DNA from: Paraspadella gotoi
Lineage: Eukaryota; Chaetognatha
DNA: 64,000 nucleotides
Assembly: GCA_051294375.1 (NCBI GenBank)
Contig: CM119263.1
Span: forward strand, 5,082,740-5,146,739
Reading direction: 5' to 3'
The notes under the pieces were generated by a model. That model was not told where the DNA came from, did not search any database, and saw nothing but the letters and a program-made list of their open reading frames with translations. Below, one piece after another: positions 1 through 12,892 of this stretch. How positions within the stretch are numbered: position 1 is the first letter of the stretch; each line of letters starts with the position of its first letter. The translations under genes and the position numbers were made by a program.

Positions 1-913
1 AGATACCGACAGCGGCATCGATGCCGTCGTTTTGTTTCGGTTTCTTTCTCTCGCGAACGAAGATAAAATCCGCGTTTCTTGTCTTTTTGTTTTTTCCCGG
101 CGGAAAAATCGGTGTCTGTTGTTGTTGTTGTTGTTGTTTTTGTTTTTGTTGTTTTTGTTGTTTTTGTTGTTTTTGTTGTTTTTGTTGGTTTTGTTGTTTT
201 TGTCGTTTTTGTTGTTTTTGATGTTTTTGTTGTTGTTGTTGTTTTTGTTGTTGTTGTTTTTGTTGTTTTTGTTGTTGTTGACGCAAAGGTTTGAACTTTT
301 ACGCTGTCGTCGTCGTCGTCGTCGAGAAGATTCTAATACTTCCTTCAATCTTACTAAAATCTTTTTTTTTCCAATTTCCCTTTTGCCTTCGATCTCCATT
401 TAAATTCTATTTTCTACCTCCTTTCTTTTTTCTTTTCTCTCCTTTTCCTTATCTCTCTCCCTCTCCTATCTTCTCTTTTCCCTCTCTCCTCTCCTCTCTC
501 CTCTCCATCTCTTTCGCCTCTCTCCCCTCCTCTCCTTCCCTCTCCCCTCTTCTTTTTCACCTCTCTCCTTTCCTCTCTCTCCTTTCCTCCCAAACAGAGG
601 CAATCATTTTTATTTGAAGAGTCGCGCTTTTTTGCCGCAAGAACGTGCCACCGGTGAAGGAATGCTGTAAAGAAGGTGCGGCCATGCTGCATTAGATTGA
701 TTGCGTAAGCAACAAGATACGTTTGAATGCTTAAAATGGTTGAAGTCAAAAATATTAGTGAAGAGAATGTTTAATAAATTTAATGTTTAATGTTTATAGT
801 TTAATGTGACTACACTAACACTAAACTGGAAAATAATTAGAATTTCAATAAGGGCATGAACCTAGTTCAATCCTCTGTCTCAAAGTGGCACATACACTAA
901 TCTCAAATGCTGT
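1..913. repeat. Composite repeat A, copy 1 (short form)
   Basis: Begins with an ACCGACAGCGGCATCGATG block, then a TTGTTTTTG-type T/G-rich stretch (about 119-280), a GTCGTC triplet run, a pyrimidine-rich tract (about 360-590) and a tail that runs into copy 2. The same order recurs from 914 and 2716. Copy 1 lacks the GA-rich and GCTTTCAGACTTCATC parts of the longer copies. Differences from copy 2 are nearly all single-base indels. Confidence 0.85.
598..670 (+). pseudogene. Frame-broken twin of the terminal exon at 2383-2459
   Basis: Aligns base for base with 2383-2459 after the same CCAAACAG acceptor but lacks four bases (one T in the TTTTATTTTG run, two in AAGGAAG, one C in GGACATG), so the frame is lost. 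The pattern fits sequencing or gap-fill error better than decay, because no substitutions accompany the deletions. Confidence 0.5.
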
Positions 914-1380
914 AGATACCGACAGCGGCATCGATGCCGTCGTTTTGTTTCGGTTTCTTTCTCTCTGCGAACGACAAGATAAAATCCGCGTTTCTTGTCT
1001 TTTTTGTTTTTTCCCGGCGGAAAAATCGGTGTCTGTTGTTGTTGTTGTTGTTGTTTTTTTTGTTTTTGTTGTTTTTTGTTGTTTTTGTTGTTTTTTGTTG
1101 TTTTGGTTGTTTTTGTCGTTTTTGTTGTTTTTGATTGTTTTTGTTGTTGTTGTTGTTTTTGTTGTTGTTGTTTTTGTTGTTTTTGTTGTTGTTGACGCAA
1201 AGGTTTGAAACTTTTACGCTGTTGTCGTCGTCGGTCGTCGTGTCGTCGTCGTCGTCGTCGTCGTTAGGACTTTAGCCTTTACCTGCGACTCGTCATTTCA
1301 TGGACGTCGATCTCAAGGAGAGAAAGAAGGAGGAGGAGGCGGGAGTAGGACAGAGGAGCATTAGGAAATACCTGGAGAGA

Positions 1381-1468
<88 letters not shown>

Positions 1469-1493
1469 NNNNNNNNNNNNNNNNNNNNNNNNN
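1469..1493. other. Assembly gap, 25 N
   Basis: Exactly 25 N inside a (GA)n tract. Sequence on both sides is duplicated, so the true gap length may be zero or negative. Confidence 0.99.
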
Positions 1494-2080
1494 TCGTCGT
1501 GGTCGTCGTCGTCGTCGTCGTCTAGGACTATTAGCCTTTTACCTGCGACTCGTCATTTCTGGACGTCGAGAGAGAGAGAGAGAGAGAGATTGACAAGTGC
1601 ACATGACGAAAAAAAGCGAAGACCCATCAAACCAGCGGAAGTTATGTCATCAACTTATGTCATCAACTTATGTCATCAACTTATGTCATCAACTTATGTC
1701 ATTAACTTAAGTAAAATTATGTTTAAGTCGCTAAAATATATAATTGCAGCGACAACGGCGATGACGACGATGACGACAACGATGACTACGATGACGAAGA
1801 CAACGACGACGACGTCAATCACCATAGGAGAGGAAAGGATTAGAGGAAGAAGAGGAAGAGAAAACAAGAAAACAAGAAAACAAGAGTCTCATGTTTTGCC
1901 AGAAAAGTCGACGATAAAAATGTTTTCTTTTGGTGAAGATGATTTTTTTACATATTTGCTTTTTTTTTGCCCTTTTCTTCCCCCATCGCTTTCAGACTTC
2001 ATCGCTCTTCCCCGATCGCTATCAGACTTCATCGCTCTTCCCCGATCGCTTTCAGACTTCATCGCTCTTCCCCCATCGCT

Positions 2081-2105
2081 NNNNNNNNNNNNNNNNNNNN
2101 NNNNN
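2081..2105. other. Assembly gap, 25 N
   Basis: Exactly 25 N between the CTTCATCGCTCTTCCCCC repeat and the start of the block shared with 326-913. Confidence 0.99.
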
Positions 2106-2382
2106 AGAAGATTCTAATACTTCCTTCAATCTTATAAATCTTTTTTTTTCCAATTTCGCCTTTTGCTCGATCTCCATTTAAATTCTATTTTCTTACCTCC
2201 TTATCTTTTTTCTTCTCTCCTTTTCTTATCTCTCTCCCTCTCCTATCTTCTCGATTTTCCCTCTCTCCTCTCCTCTCTCCTCTCCATGCTCTTTCGGCCT
2301 CTCCATCCCCTCCTCTCCTCCCTCTCGCCCTCTTCTTTTCACCTCTCCTCCTCTCCTCTCTCCTCCTTTCTCTCCCAAACAG

Positions 2383-2459
2383 AGGCAATCATTTTTATTT
2401 TGAAGGAAGTCGCGCTTTTTTGCCGCAAGAACGTGCCACCGGTGAAGGACATGCTGTAA
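2383..2459 (+). CDS. Putative 3'-terminal coding exon, unknown protein
   Basis: A long pyrimidine tract (about 2165-2378) ends in CCCAAACAG, a good splice acceptor. The following 77 nt hold one open frame (two bases completing a codon, then 24 codons) that reads AIIFILKEVALFCRK, continues NVPPVKDML and stops at TAA 2457-2459. An AATAAA lies about 105 nt downstream (2565-2570). The composition is unlike the repeat-derived frames around it. I do not recognise the family; the residues are a hydrophobic then basic C-terminus. Upstream exons are not identifiable here and may lie left of the window. The twin at 598-670 is frame-broken. Acceptor, stop and poly(A) spacing are seen; that it is translated is inference. 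Confidence 0.4.
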
Positions 2460-2564
2460 AGAAGGTGCGGCCATGCCTGCATTAGATTGTTGCGTACAGC
2501 AACAAGATACGTTTGAATGCTATTAAAATGGTTGAAGTCAAAAATATTAGTGAAGAGAATGTTT

Positions 2565-2570
2565 AATAAA
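2565..2570 (+). promoter_or_regulatory. Candidate polyadenylation signal AATAAA
   Basis: Canonical AATAAA about 105 nt after the stop at 2459. The same hexamer sits at the equivalent place in copy 1 (near 770). Confidence 0.35.
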
Positions 2571-2715
2571 TTTAATGTTTTTAATGTTTATAGTTTTAAA
2601 TGTCGACTACACTAACACTAACCTGGAAAATAATAGAATTTCCAATAAGGGGCATGAACGCTAGTTTCAATCCTCTGTCTCAAAGTGGCACATACACTAA
2701 ATCTCAAACTGCTGT

Positions 2716-4252
<1,537 letters not shown>

Positions 4253-4565
4253 AGGTCTCCTTTCCAACGCGAGTCAAAGAGAAATAAAAGTTTTCTGGGA
4301 TAAACAGACTTGGCTTCCGCTGCTGCCGCCGCTGCCGCCGCCGCCAAAGACCCAACCCCAAAGACTACGACGATAACGACGACGACGACGACGACGACGA
4401 CTAAACAAACCCTAAAATTAATGTGTTTCAAAACAGTGTTGGTGGAAACGGGGCGTGCCCAGACGTGTTCCGCTCGTCGACGTCGGAAGCCTTTTTAAAA
4501 GCAGACGAAATGAAATCTTTATGTTTTTTTCCGCCTCGAGAGGGACGAGAATGATGACGCTGACG

Positions 4566-4598
4566 ACGACGATGACGAAGATGCAATGATGATGATGG

Positions 4599-4655
<57 letters not shown>
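4566..4655. repeat. (GAT)n microsatellite
   Basis: GATGATGATGGTGATGATG and onward, nearly perfect for about 25 units. Flanking 4370-4402 is (GAC)n. 4660-4960 shows no gene. Confidence 0.95.
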
Positions 4656-4657
<2 letters not shown>

Positions 4658-4979
4658 ACGAATACAAAACCATAGTGACTACATTAATGATTTGCTATTA
4701 AGTGCTATTATCCTTTCTTCATGAAAAAGCTCATAGTATTAAAGCTAAGCTAAAGAAAGCTGAAATGACTTACCTTTTTTGAACGCGGCGAGCAGAAAGA
4801 GGGTTAGGAAAAAACAGGGATAGAAAGAAAGTTAGACAAAAATTGTTTAAAATTAAACAATTCAGTTTTTGTTTTTGGTCTGAATTTTTTAAAATGTTAA
4901 TCAGTCGTTTTGTATTCATATTTTGTTCTTTCTTGTGTCCTTTGTGGCCGGGCCAATGGAGGGAGAGAGAGAGTGAGAG

Positions 4980-4982
4980 AGT

Positions 4983-5040
<58 letters not shown>

Positions 5041-5380
5041 ATCTTTTTGTTCTTTCTCAATTTTTTTCCCTTTTGACATTCTAGTCCCTTTTGTTTTTCC
5101 CGGTTCTGTAATGGGTTTTTCCGCCGCTGCCGCCGCTGCGGACGCCGCCGCTGCCGTCGCTACGGACCGCGCTGTCGTTTATTCTCCTTTCTTATTCCGT
5201 CTTAGTCTTTTTACTTCCCCCAAAGATTTCCAATCTCATCGTCAAAATATTTTCTTTCTTTTGCTTTCTTTCTTACCCTCTCTCTTTTTATCTCTCTCTC
5301 TCTCTCTCTCTTTATCTCTCTCTCTCNNNNNNNNNNNNNNNNNNNNNNNNNTCTCTCTTCTTTATCTCTCTCTCTCTCTT

Positions 5381-5435
<55 letters not shown>

Positions 5436-5477
5436 TCTTTCTCTCCTCTCTCTCTTCTCCTCTCTCTCTCTTCTTTA

Positions 5478-5573
<96 letters not shown>

Positions 5574-5600
5574 TCCTGTCTCCTCTCTCTCTCTCTCAGT
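4980..5600. repeat. (GA)n then interrupted (TC)n tracts
   Basis: (GA)n at 4987-5035, a GCCGCTGCC triplet run at 5120-5160, then interrupted TC from 5275 to 5597 broken by a 25 N gap. No gene seen apart from the acceptor-like CTCTCTCAG at the right edge. Confidence 0.9.
5327..5351. other. Assembly gap, 25 N
   Basis: Exactly 25 N within a TC tract. Confidence 0.99.
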
Positions 5601-5688
5601 GCCATTTTCGTATCTGATAAATGGATTCAAGGAGCAATTCTTCAGCCAAGCGAGAGAAAAGCCCGCCATTTCGAAACGAAACTATTGA
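5600..5688 (+). pseudogene. Frame-shifted twin of the exon at 8199-8278
   Basis: Same sequence as 8199-8278 after a CTCTCTCAG acceptor, but with extra bases (an extra T in ATGGATTCAAGG and in CCATTTCGAAACG, among others) that break the open frame. Confidence 0.45.
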
Positions 5689-5960
5689 AGAAGAGAAAAC
5701 ACATTTAAAAACATCATGAAACATAAAACGTTGTATACGAAAAAAAAAACAACTCGAAACTAGAATCCATTGTATTAAATCAGAAAGGGACCGAGGCAAG
5801 AGCATCAGAAAGTCTGCGGAAGCGGGGTTGCGGCAGCGGAGGTGCGGCAGCGGATTGCGGCAGCGGAAGTGCAGCAGAGCAGCATGATTCCATAAACTTT
5901 TCTCCATCCAAAATAATATTTCTTTTAAACTTTAAACAATTTTGATATTTAAATAAATTA

Positions 5961-5974
5961 TTTAATTATTATTA

Positions 5975-6011
<37 letters not shown>

Positions 6012-6040
6012 TTATATATTATTATTATTATTATTAATTA
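5961..6040. repeat. (ATT)n microsatellite
   Basis: An ATT/TAT run interrupted once near 6010, in the same place as the longer, cleaner (ATT)n at 8551-8627 of copy 2. Confidence 0.92.
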
Positions 6041-6365
6041 TAATAATTAAATTAAATTACTTTTGGTCGCGATGAATAAACTTGTTTAAATTTTTCAATC
6101 AATCGTTGGTACATCCGAATGAAAAGTTTCCAGTTTCTCTTTTGAAATATATGCTTTACTTATCTTTAAAATATAGTTTATTAACGCCCATACTGTATAA
6201 TATTTTAAAGAATATTTTCAGTTGTACCCCCTTGCACTAGCTCCAATATATGAAATTTACTGCACAACTGAGGAACATATGCAAATATCCAAAAACATAT
6301 ATAAATGTATTACCTAAATTCATGCACTATTACTTGATTTTTGAGCATTTAAAAACATAAGTGTA

Positions 6366-6998
6366 CAATAAGGCGTCAGTAAAATTTCTAAATTTAACTT
6401 TATTAAAATTTTAAAAAAGTGAGGAACGAACAACATTGATACTAATCGAACGCATTTATGTAATAAAAAAATTTAAAATTAAAATTTACAATTTAACGCT
6501 AGTAGGCCATATTTTATACTAGTACTAACCATTATAAATCGTTAAAATTTCAAACAGTTTTTTCTAAGATTTTTTTGCAGATTTAGATTGCCTCATAAAA
6601 AGTTGATATAAAACGAATAATAATCTTTTTTGAAAAAATTCCTTCATTAAGTAGGTAAAATTAGAAAAATCTTATATTTTAAGGCTGAAATTAAACTTTT
6701 CTATATATTAAATATAGTTTTTTTCATTTTTAACCCACTTAATGAAGAATTTTTAAAAATTGATTTATATTGTTCTTTATCAACTTTTGACGAGGAATTA
6801 AAATTCTGCAATCAAAATAAGAAAAGCCTATTTTGAAATTTTTCGATTTTATAAGGTAGTTACTATATATAAATATAGCCTACTGCGAAAATAAAAACAA
6901 AAAATAATTTTTTTTTACCAAATTAATGATATGATGGTATGTTGTTCATAATTGACTTTTAGAATTTTCGTATGTAACTTTTCACTACGCCTTAGTGG
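6366..6998. mobile_element. Foldback MITE-like element, 633 bp, TA target duplication
   Basis: Ends are CAATAAGGCGTCAGTAAAA and, on the other strand, CCACTAAGGCGTAGTGAAAA. It is bounded by TA at 6364-6365 and 6999-7000. Segment copy 2 reads AGTGTACAAACC at this point, a clean empty site with a single TA. The inverted repeat is not confined to the ends: blocks such as CTTCATTAAGTAGGT (about 6640) with ACCCACTTAATGAAG (about 6732), and AGTAGGCCATATTTTATA (about 6500) with its near complement near 6880, pair in nested order around a centre near 6690. No coding capacity. TA target choice fits a Tc1/mariner-type source; the family assignment is inference. Confidence 0.75.
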
Positions 6999-7262
6999 TA
7001 CAAACCAACATTAGTACGGACGCAATTTATCTTTGAACTCTTGAAAAGAAGAGAAATTCAATATAAACTTGACTTTCTCTTACTGAGATATTTCAATGCC
7101 AAATTACCACTTTAGCTTGCAATTTTCAGGCAATTAGCTAATTTATAGAATAAGTTGCTGTTTAGCTATTTAAGTAATCAGTTTTAATTATCTCTTTACA
7201 GCGTTAACTTTTCTTTTTTTTTCAAGTCAGGGCGACGAGTCGGTTCCACCATCCCTAACTGA

Positions 7263-7554
7263 TCTCTCTTCTCTCTCTCTCTCTCTCTCCCCATCCTTCC
7301 TTGCTATGGCGCCAAAAAGATCAAGACAAAATCCGATTTGAAGCCATATTAAACCGCCGCCTCCTCTTCCTTCCTTGGCTTTTACTTGTTTTCCCTCCAT
7401 CTTGTCTTTTTTGAAGAGGAAAGAGAGAGAGAGAGTGAGAGAGAGGGATGAGAGAGAGAGGAGTGAGAGAGATGAGAGTGAAAGAGAGGTGAAAGAGGGG
7501 AAAGAAAGAGAGAGGGAAAGAGAGAGGGAAAGAGAGAGATTAGAGAGAGAGTAG

Positions 7555-7587
<33 letters not shown>

Positions 7588-7640
7588 TGGAGAGAGAGAG
7601 AAAGAGAGAAAGGAGATAGAGAGACAGAGAGAGAGAGAGG
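7263..7640. repeat. TC tract then interrupted (GA)n tract
   Basis: TC at 7263-7290, then ATGGCGCCAAAAAGATC, then GA with frequent GGG and AAAG interruptions at 7420-7640. It is a degenerate version of 9205-9615 in copy 2. The short ATG frame reads MAPKRSR and then differs between copies, so I do not call it a gene. 7640-8198 holds GTTGTTGTT and AT-rich sequence with no gene. Confidence 0.85.
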
Positions 7641-8198
7641 GTAAGCCGTCTTTTAAGTTCAATCGAGCCAGCGTGGCGGCTTCTTCCTATTCGGGGGGGG
7701 AGCCGAGGAAGTGTTGGGTTGGGAGGCAGAAAAATATTCAAAAGGTGATGGTTTTTGTTTTGTTGTTGTTGTTATGGGTCGTTATTTTTTGTGTCGTGTG
7801 GTTGCTGTTTTTGTTTATTGTTGAGCCATTTTTATTGTTTTAGTCTTAAGTAAAACTTAAGATTACCAATAAAAAGACTATGATACAAAAATGTATCATT
7901 AATTATCACACACCCTGCTTCTTACACGCATACAGGTTACGGAGAGAAACAGGATATGTTAAACGATAGAAAAAATGGCCTATAAAAAAATTAAAAATGT
8001 TTAAATTTTAAATGCGGACCGTTACGTTTTCAACCTCTCATTCGGCAATCACTTCATTGTCATCCATCTCTTGTCTCAATCTTTCTATCCATTCTTCTAT
8101 CCATTCCTTTCTCCATCTCAACTCCCTCCCAGCTTCCTATCGATCTTGCCATCCAACCCTCTATTCCATACCCCTTCACCTCTTTCTGTCTCCCTCAG

Positions 8199-8278
8199 CC
8201 ATCGTATCTGATAAATGGATCAAGGAGCAATTCTTCAGCCAAGCGAGAGAAAAGCCCGCATTCGAACGAAACTATTGA
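8199..8278 (+). CDS. Putative 3'-terminal coding exon, unknown protein
   Basis: A pyrimidine-rich stretch (8100-8196) ends in CTCCCTCAG, a strong acceptor. One frame is open from there: two bases completing a codon, then IVSDKWIKEQFFSQAR, EKPAFERNY and a TGA stop at 8276-8278. The residue mix (Trp, Phe, charged pairs) is protein-like and unlike the surrounding repeats. Candidate poly(A) signals are distant (AATAAA near 8540 and 8664; ATTAAA near 8363). The twin at 5600-5688 has the same acceptor but several indels. I do not recognise the family, and upstream exons are not visible. It could instead be a chance frame in a repeat; the acceptor plus composition is the support. Confidence 0.38.
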
Positions 8279-8550
8279 AGAAGAGAAAACACATTTAAAA
8301 ACATCATGAAACATAAAACGTTGTATACGAAAAAAAAACAACTCGAACTAGAATCCATTGTATTAAATCAGAAAGGGACCGAGCAAGAGCATCAGAAAGT
8401 CTTGCGGAAGCGGGGTTGCGGCAGCGAGGTGCGGCAGCGGATTGCGGCAGCGGAAGTGCAGCAGAGCAGCATGATTCCATAAACTTTTCTCCATCCAAAA
8501 TAATATTTCTTTTAAACTTTAAACAATTTTGATATTTAAATAAATTATTT

Positions 8551-8551
8551 A

Positions 8552-8627
<76 letters not shown>
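8551..8627. repeat. (ATT)n microsatellite
   Basis: About 25 nearly perfect ATT units. Confidence 0.95.
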
Positions 8628-8629
<2 letters not shown>

Positions 8630-9202
8630 TAATAATTAAATTAAATTACTTTTGGTCGCGATGAATAAACTTGTTTAATTTTTCAATCAATCGTTGGTAC
8701 ATCCGAATGAAAAGTTTCCAGTTTCTCTTTTGAAATATATGCTTTACTTATCTTTAAAATATAGTTTATTAACGCCCATAGTATAATATTTTAAAGAATA
8801 TTTCAGTTGTACCCCCTTGCACTAGCTCCAAAATATATGAAATTTACTGCACAACTGAGGAACATATGCAAATATCCAAAAACATATATAAATGTATTAC
8901 CTAAATTCATGCACTATTACTTGATTTTTGAGCATTTAAAACATAAGTGTACAAACCAACATTAGTACGGACCAATTTATCCTTTGATCTCTTGAAAAGA
9001 AGAGAAATTCAATATTAACTTGACCTTTTCTCTTTACTGAGATATTTCAATGCCAAATTACCACTTTAGCTTCAATTTTCAGCATTAGCTAATTATAGAA
9101 ATTGCTGTTTAGTATAAGTAATCAGTTTTAATTATCTCTTTACAGCGTTAACTTTCTTTTTTTTTTCAAGTCAGGGCACGAGTCGGTTCCACCATCCCAT
9201 AA

Positions 9203-9237
<35 letters not shown>

Positions 9238-9363
9238 CATCCTTCCTTGCTATGGCGCCAAAAAGATCAAGACCAAAAATCGATTTGAAGCCATGATTAA
9301 ACCGCCGCCTCCTCTTCCTTCCTTGGCTTTACTGTTTTCCCTCCATCTTGTCTTTTTTGAAGA

Positions 9364-9615
<252 letters not shown>

Positions 9616-10199
9616 TAAGCGTCTTTTAAGGTCAATCGCAGCCAAGGTGGCGGCTTCTTCTATTCGGGGGGGGAGCGAGGAAGTTTGGGTTGGGAGGCAG
9701 AAAAAATATTGAAAGGTGATGTTTTTGTTTTGGTTGTTGTTGTTATGGGTCGTTATTTTGTTGTCGTTGTGGTTGCTGTTTTTGTTTTTCATTGTTGACC
9801 ATTTTATGTTTTAGTCTTAAGTAAAATTAAGATACCAATAAAAAGACTATGATACAAAAATGTAATCATAATTATACACACACCCTCTCTCTACACCATA
9901 CAGAGTTAGGAGAGAAAAGGATATGTAACGATGAAAAAAAATGGCATAATAAAAAATTTAAAAATGTTTAAATTTAAATGCGACCTTACGTTTTTCAACT
10001 CTCATTCAATCACTTCATTGTCATCATCTCTTGTCTAATCTTCTATCCATTCTTCTATCCATTCCTTTACCTCCATCTCAACTCCTCCACTCCTATCCGA
10101 TCTTCCATCCAACCCTCTATCCAACCCTTCACCATCCGCCTTCTTCTCTCCGCCGCTTTTGTTTTAAAGAAAAACCATGAATGACTGAAGATTTCATTT

Positions 10200-10850
10200 T
10201 CTGGAGGATTGAATATGGGAGGGAGGAAGAGGAAGAGGAAGAGGAAGAGGGAGGAAGGGGGAGGAAGATGAAGGGGGAGGAAGAGGAAGGAGGAGGAAGA
10301 GGAAGGGGGAGGAAGAGGAGGAGGCAGAGGATGAGAAAGAGAGAAGGAAGAATTGAGTGGTGGATCAGAAGAGAAAATTGGAAAAAAAGGGAGGAAGATA
10401 CTGGAGGAACGAAGTCTTTAAAAGAGGAGAAAAGGAAGGAAAAGAAGAGGAAAGAAAATAAATGAAAAGAAGAGGAAAGAAAATAAAGGAAAAGAAGAGG
10501 AAAGAAAATAAAGGAAAAGAAGATAAGAAGAAGGAGGACGGAAGAAAAAAAGATAAAGAAGAAATAAGGGAAATAAGAAAAAAAAGGAAAGAAGAAAAAA
10601 AAGTAAAAGAAGGGAAAGATACAAAAGTAAAAAAAGGAAAAAGAAAAACAGGAGAAGAAAAAAAGAGGAAAGGGAGAGGAAAGAAAGATGGGGGAAGAAG
10701 GAAAAGAAAAAAGAAAAAATAGAAATAAGTAAAGAAAATAAAAGAAAAAAGAAGGTAGTGGAGGAAAGAAGATAGAAGAGGAAAGGGAGGAAAGGGAGGA
10801 AAGGGAGGTAACGGAGGAAAAAAGGGTCGAAGAAGAGGATCAAGTCTCGA
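10200..10850. repeat. Polypurine tract, GGAA/GGGAGGAAG type
   Basis: About 650 nt with almost no pyrimidine on the plus strand: GGAAGAGGAAGAGGAAGAGG near 10228, AGAGGAAAGAAAATAAAGG units near 10460-10520, and AAAGGGAGG units near 10780-10810. The hydrophobic minus-strand frames here are a consequence of composition. No gene. Confidence 0.88.
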
Positions 10851-10879
10851 GTCGCGCGAAGAATAAACAACGAAGACTC

Positions 10880-11138
<259 letters not shown>

Positions 11139-11486
11139 ATAAAAGCTAAAAGGTTGGAATTCTTTTTCTGGAGAAAAATGCAATGGATTCATTTTTGTCG
11201 AGACTGAAAATTCAGAATTATGTCTCTCTCACTCTCTCTCTCCTCTCTCTTTCTCTCTCTCTCTTTCTCTCTCTCTCTTTCTCTTCTCCAGATATATATA
11301 ACAACCCATTGTTCACTCTCTCGATCGATATCTTTCTCGTCGCAACTCGACCATGAGTTTTTCACGAGCAGAAAAAAAAATTGCGCGCGCAAAGTCGCAA
11401 GATCTCACACGCAAAGTCACAGCACGAATACACACAAAATCACACGCTGTCACACGCAACGCTTTCACAAGCACTCACTGACTCAC

Positions 11487-11552
11487 TGCTAAAAATCGAT
11501 CGTGACAAGGTCTTCGCGGAACAGCTTGGTCCTGCTTGGACTTTGCAAGCAT
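11487..11552 (-). CDS. Weak candidate first coding exon (minus strand)
   Basis: On the minus strand an ATG at 11552 opens 22 codons (MLAKSKQDQAVPRRPCHDR then FLA) that run exactly into a GTGAGT donor (plus-strand ACTCAC, 11481-11486) in phase 0. It lies about 70 nt downstream, on that strand, of the CCAAT/CACGTG cluster at 11623-11720, as expected for a first exon. There is no homology I recognise. A plus-strand frame across the same DNA is equally open, so this rests on donor and promoter context only. Confidence 0.22.
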
Positions 11553-11622
11553 TTTCTCCCTTCTGCAATCACGACTTCTAATTGAGTCTCGAATTTTGTT
11601 TTGGTCCGTCGTCGTCGTTCAA

Positions 11623-11720
11623 CCAATCATCTTAATCACGTGACCACACCTTCGCCAATCACGTGACCACACCTCCGGTCCTCCGCCAATCAAGTGACAA
11701 GTTTCCACTCTCATCACGTG
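11623..11720. promoter_or_regulatory. CCAAT plus TCACGTGA cluster, promoter-like
   Basis: Three CCAAT boxes (11623, 11655, 11686) alternate with three CACGTG E-boxes (11637, 11660, 11715) and one CAAGTG. Two share the extended form ATCACGTGACC. CCAAT is the NF-Y site; TCACGTGAC is the class bound by USF, MITF/TFE and Myc-type bHLH-zip factors. The regular 10-30 bp spacing suggests a core promoter. Which gene it serves is unknown; a candidate minus-strand first exon lies at 11487-11552. Confidence 0.5.
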
Positions 11721-11882
11721 ATAACCGTTCACCTCATTCAACCTTTGTATCTCTTCTCCATTTTTTAACTTGTTGTTGTTATTGTTGTAGTATTTGTTTC
11801 GCTGTTGTTGTTATTGTCGTTGTTTTTGTCGTTGACAGTTGTTGTTATTGTTGTCGATTTATTCTTCGTCGTGGTCAATTTC

Positions 11883-11884
11883 TA

Positions 11885-11922
<38 letters not shown>

Positions 11923-12011
11923 GGTCTTTGGCCCCAAAGCCGTTTCCGATGTTGACAGACACGTTAATGGCGTCCGCGTTATTGCCATAGCTGTCGTTAC
12001 TGTTGTGGCCT

Positions 12012-12049
<38 letters not shown>

Positions 12050-12050
12050 C
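11883..12050. repeat. (GTC)n microsatellites
   Basis: Two (CGT)n runs, about 11885-11921 and 12015-12049. T/G-rich TTGTTGTTATTG precedes them. 12060-12820 is AT-rich and then T-rich, and shows no gene. Confidence 0.9.
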
Positions 12051-12827
12051 CTCTTTTTACGGAGTTCTCCCTCCGGCGCCAGTGAGTGGCGACGCTTTAT
12101 GTGACTCGAGTAGAAGAGAGTGAACGCCTTCCATTGTGATATTCACTACAACTTTATTGTTTGGTACTTGTAGTTGACAAACATTGACTAGATTTTGGGA
12201 TTTTTTTTTTAAATATAAATATTGACTATATTTATTTATTGATTGAACCTTAACCCAGATTTTCAGTATTATTTCGTTATCGCCCATTAGTCTGACCGAC
12301 GTATGGTTATGGAGTAGTATGAATTCTGGAAAGGCTAATATTAAAAATTAAATAACCTCTTCTCGTTCGTCTTGTTTGTCTTCCGAGTTTCTTGAAAACT
12401 ACTTCGCAACAAAGTTTAAGATTTGGGGAGATTTGAAGTCGATTGCTTACTTATATATAAAATATTTATTTATAAATATAAAAAATATAATTTTATTATA
12501 TAATTTTATTAAATATTATAAAAACTAAGACTTAAAATAGTGAAACAAGTAATTTTGCAATTTTCTTAATTTAAATTTCTTGGTTTTTTCTTTTCATTAT
12601 TTTTTTTAACGATATTTTTTTTCTCTCCTTTTCATTTATTTCTTTTCCTTTCCTTCTTCCCTCTTTCTTTATTTCCTCATTTTATTTTCCTTTTTTCTTT
12701 ACCTTTTCATTTATTTCTTTTTCCTCATTTTTTTTATTTCTCCTCGTTTTTCATTCGCCACGTTTTTTCTCTCTTTTCCGCAGAAACGATTCACATGTTC
12801 TGTTTTTATTCCATTTTTATGTCGACA

Positions 12828-12892
12828 CTCTCTCTCTCTCTCTCTCCTCGTCTCTCTCCTCTCTCTCTCCTTCTCTCTCTCTCTCTCTCTCT
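12828..12892. repeat. (TC)n microsatellite
   Basis: TC run with two CTCG interruptions. 12893-13060 shows no gene. Confidence 0.9.

Larger units (their letters stand above)
914..2715. repeat. Composite repeat A, copy 2 (long form, two gaps)
   Basis: Same start as copy 1, then T/G-rich (1031-1195), GTCGTC triplets, a (GA)n-rich tract (1375-1468), a 25 N gap, ATGTCATCAACTT tandem units (1644-1700), GAC/GAT triplets (1758-1815), GCTTTCAGACTTCATC units (1985-2080), a second 25 N gap, and 2106-2715, which repeats 326-913. The right side of the first gap (1494-1570) repeats its own left side (about 1225-1320), as if both gap edges had been extended past each other. Confidence 0.85.
5600..8198. repeat. 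Duplicated segment B, copy 1 (with transposon insertion)
   Basis: Collinear with 8199-10150: terminal-exon block, GCGGCAGCGGA repeats (5820-5875), (ATT)n, AT-rich DNA, GGTTCCACCATCCC, TC tract, ATGGCGCCAAAAAGATCAAG, GA tract, GTTGTTGTTATGGGTCG, and TCATTGTCATCATCTC near the end. The main structural difference is the element at 6366-6998, which copy 2 lacks. Many one-base indels separate the copies. Confidence 0.88.

Noticed and set aside
10418-10870. 150-codon Leu/Phe-rich minus-strand frame
   Set aside because: Lies entirely within a polypurine tract; composition artefact.
12060-12100. Possible retroelement primer-binding site (minus strand CTGGCGCCGGAGGGAG)
   Set aside because: No long terminal repeat pair, polypurine tract or gag/pol sequence nearby; a single TGGCGCC is not enough.
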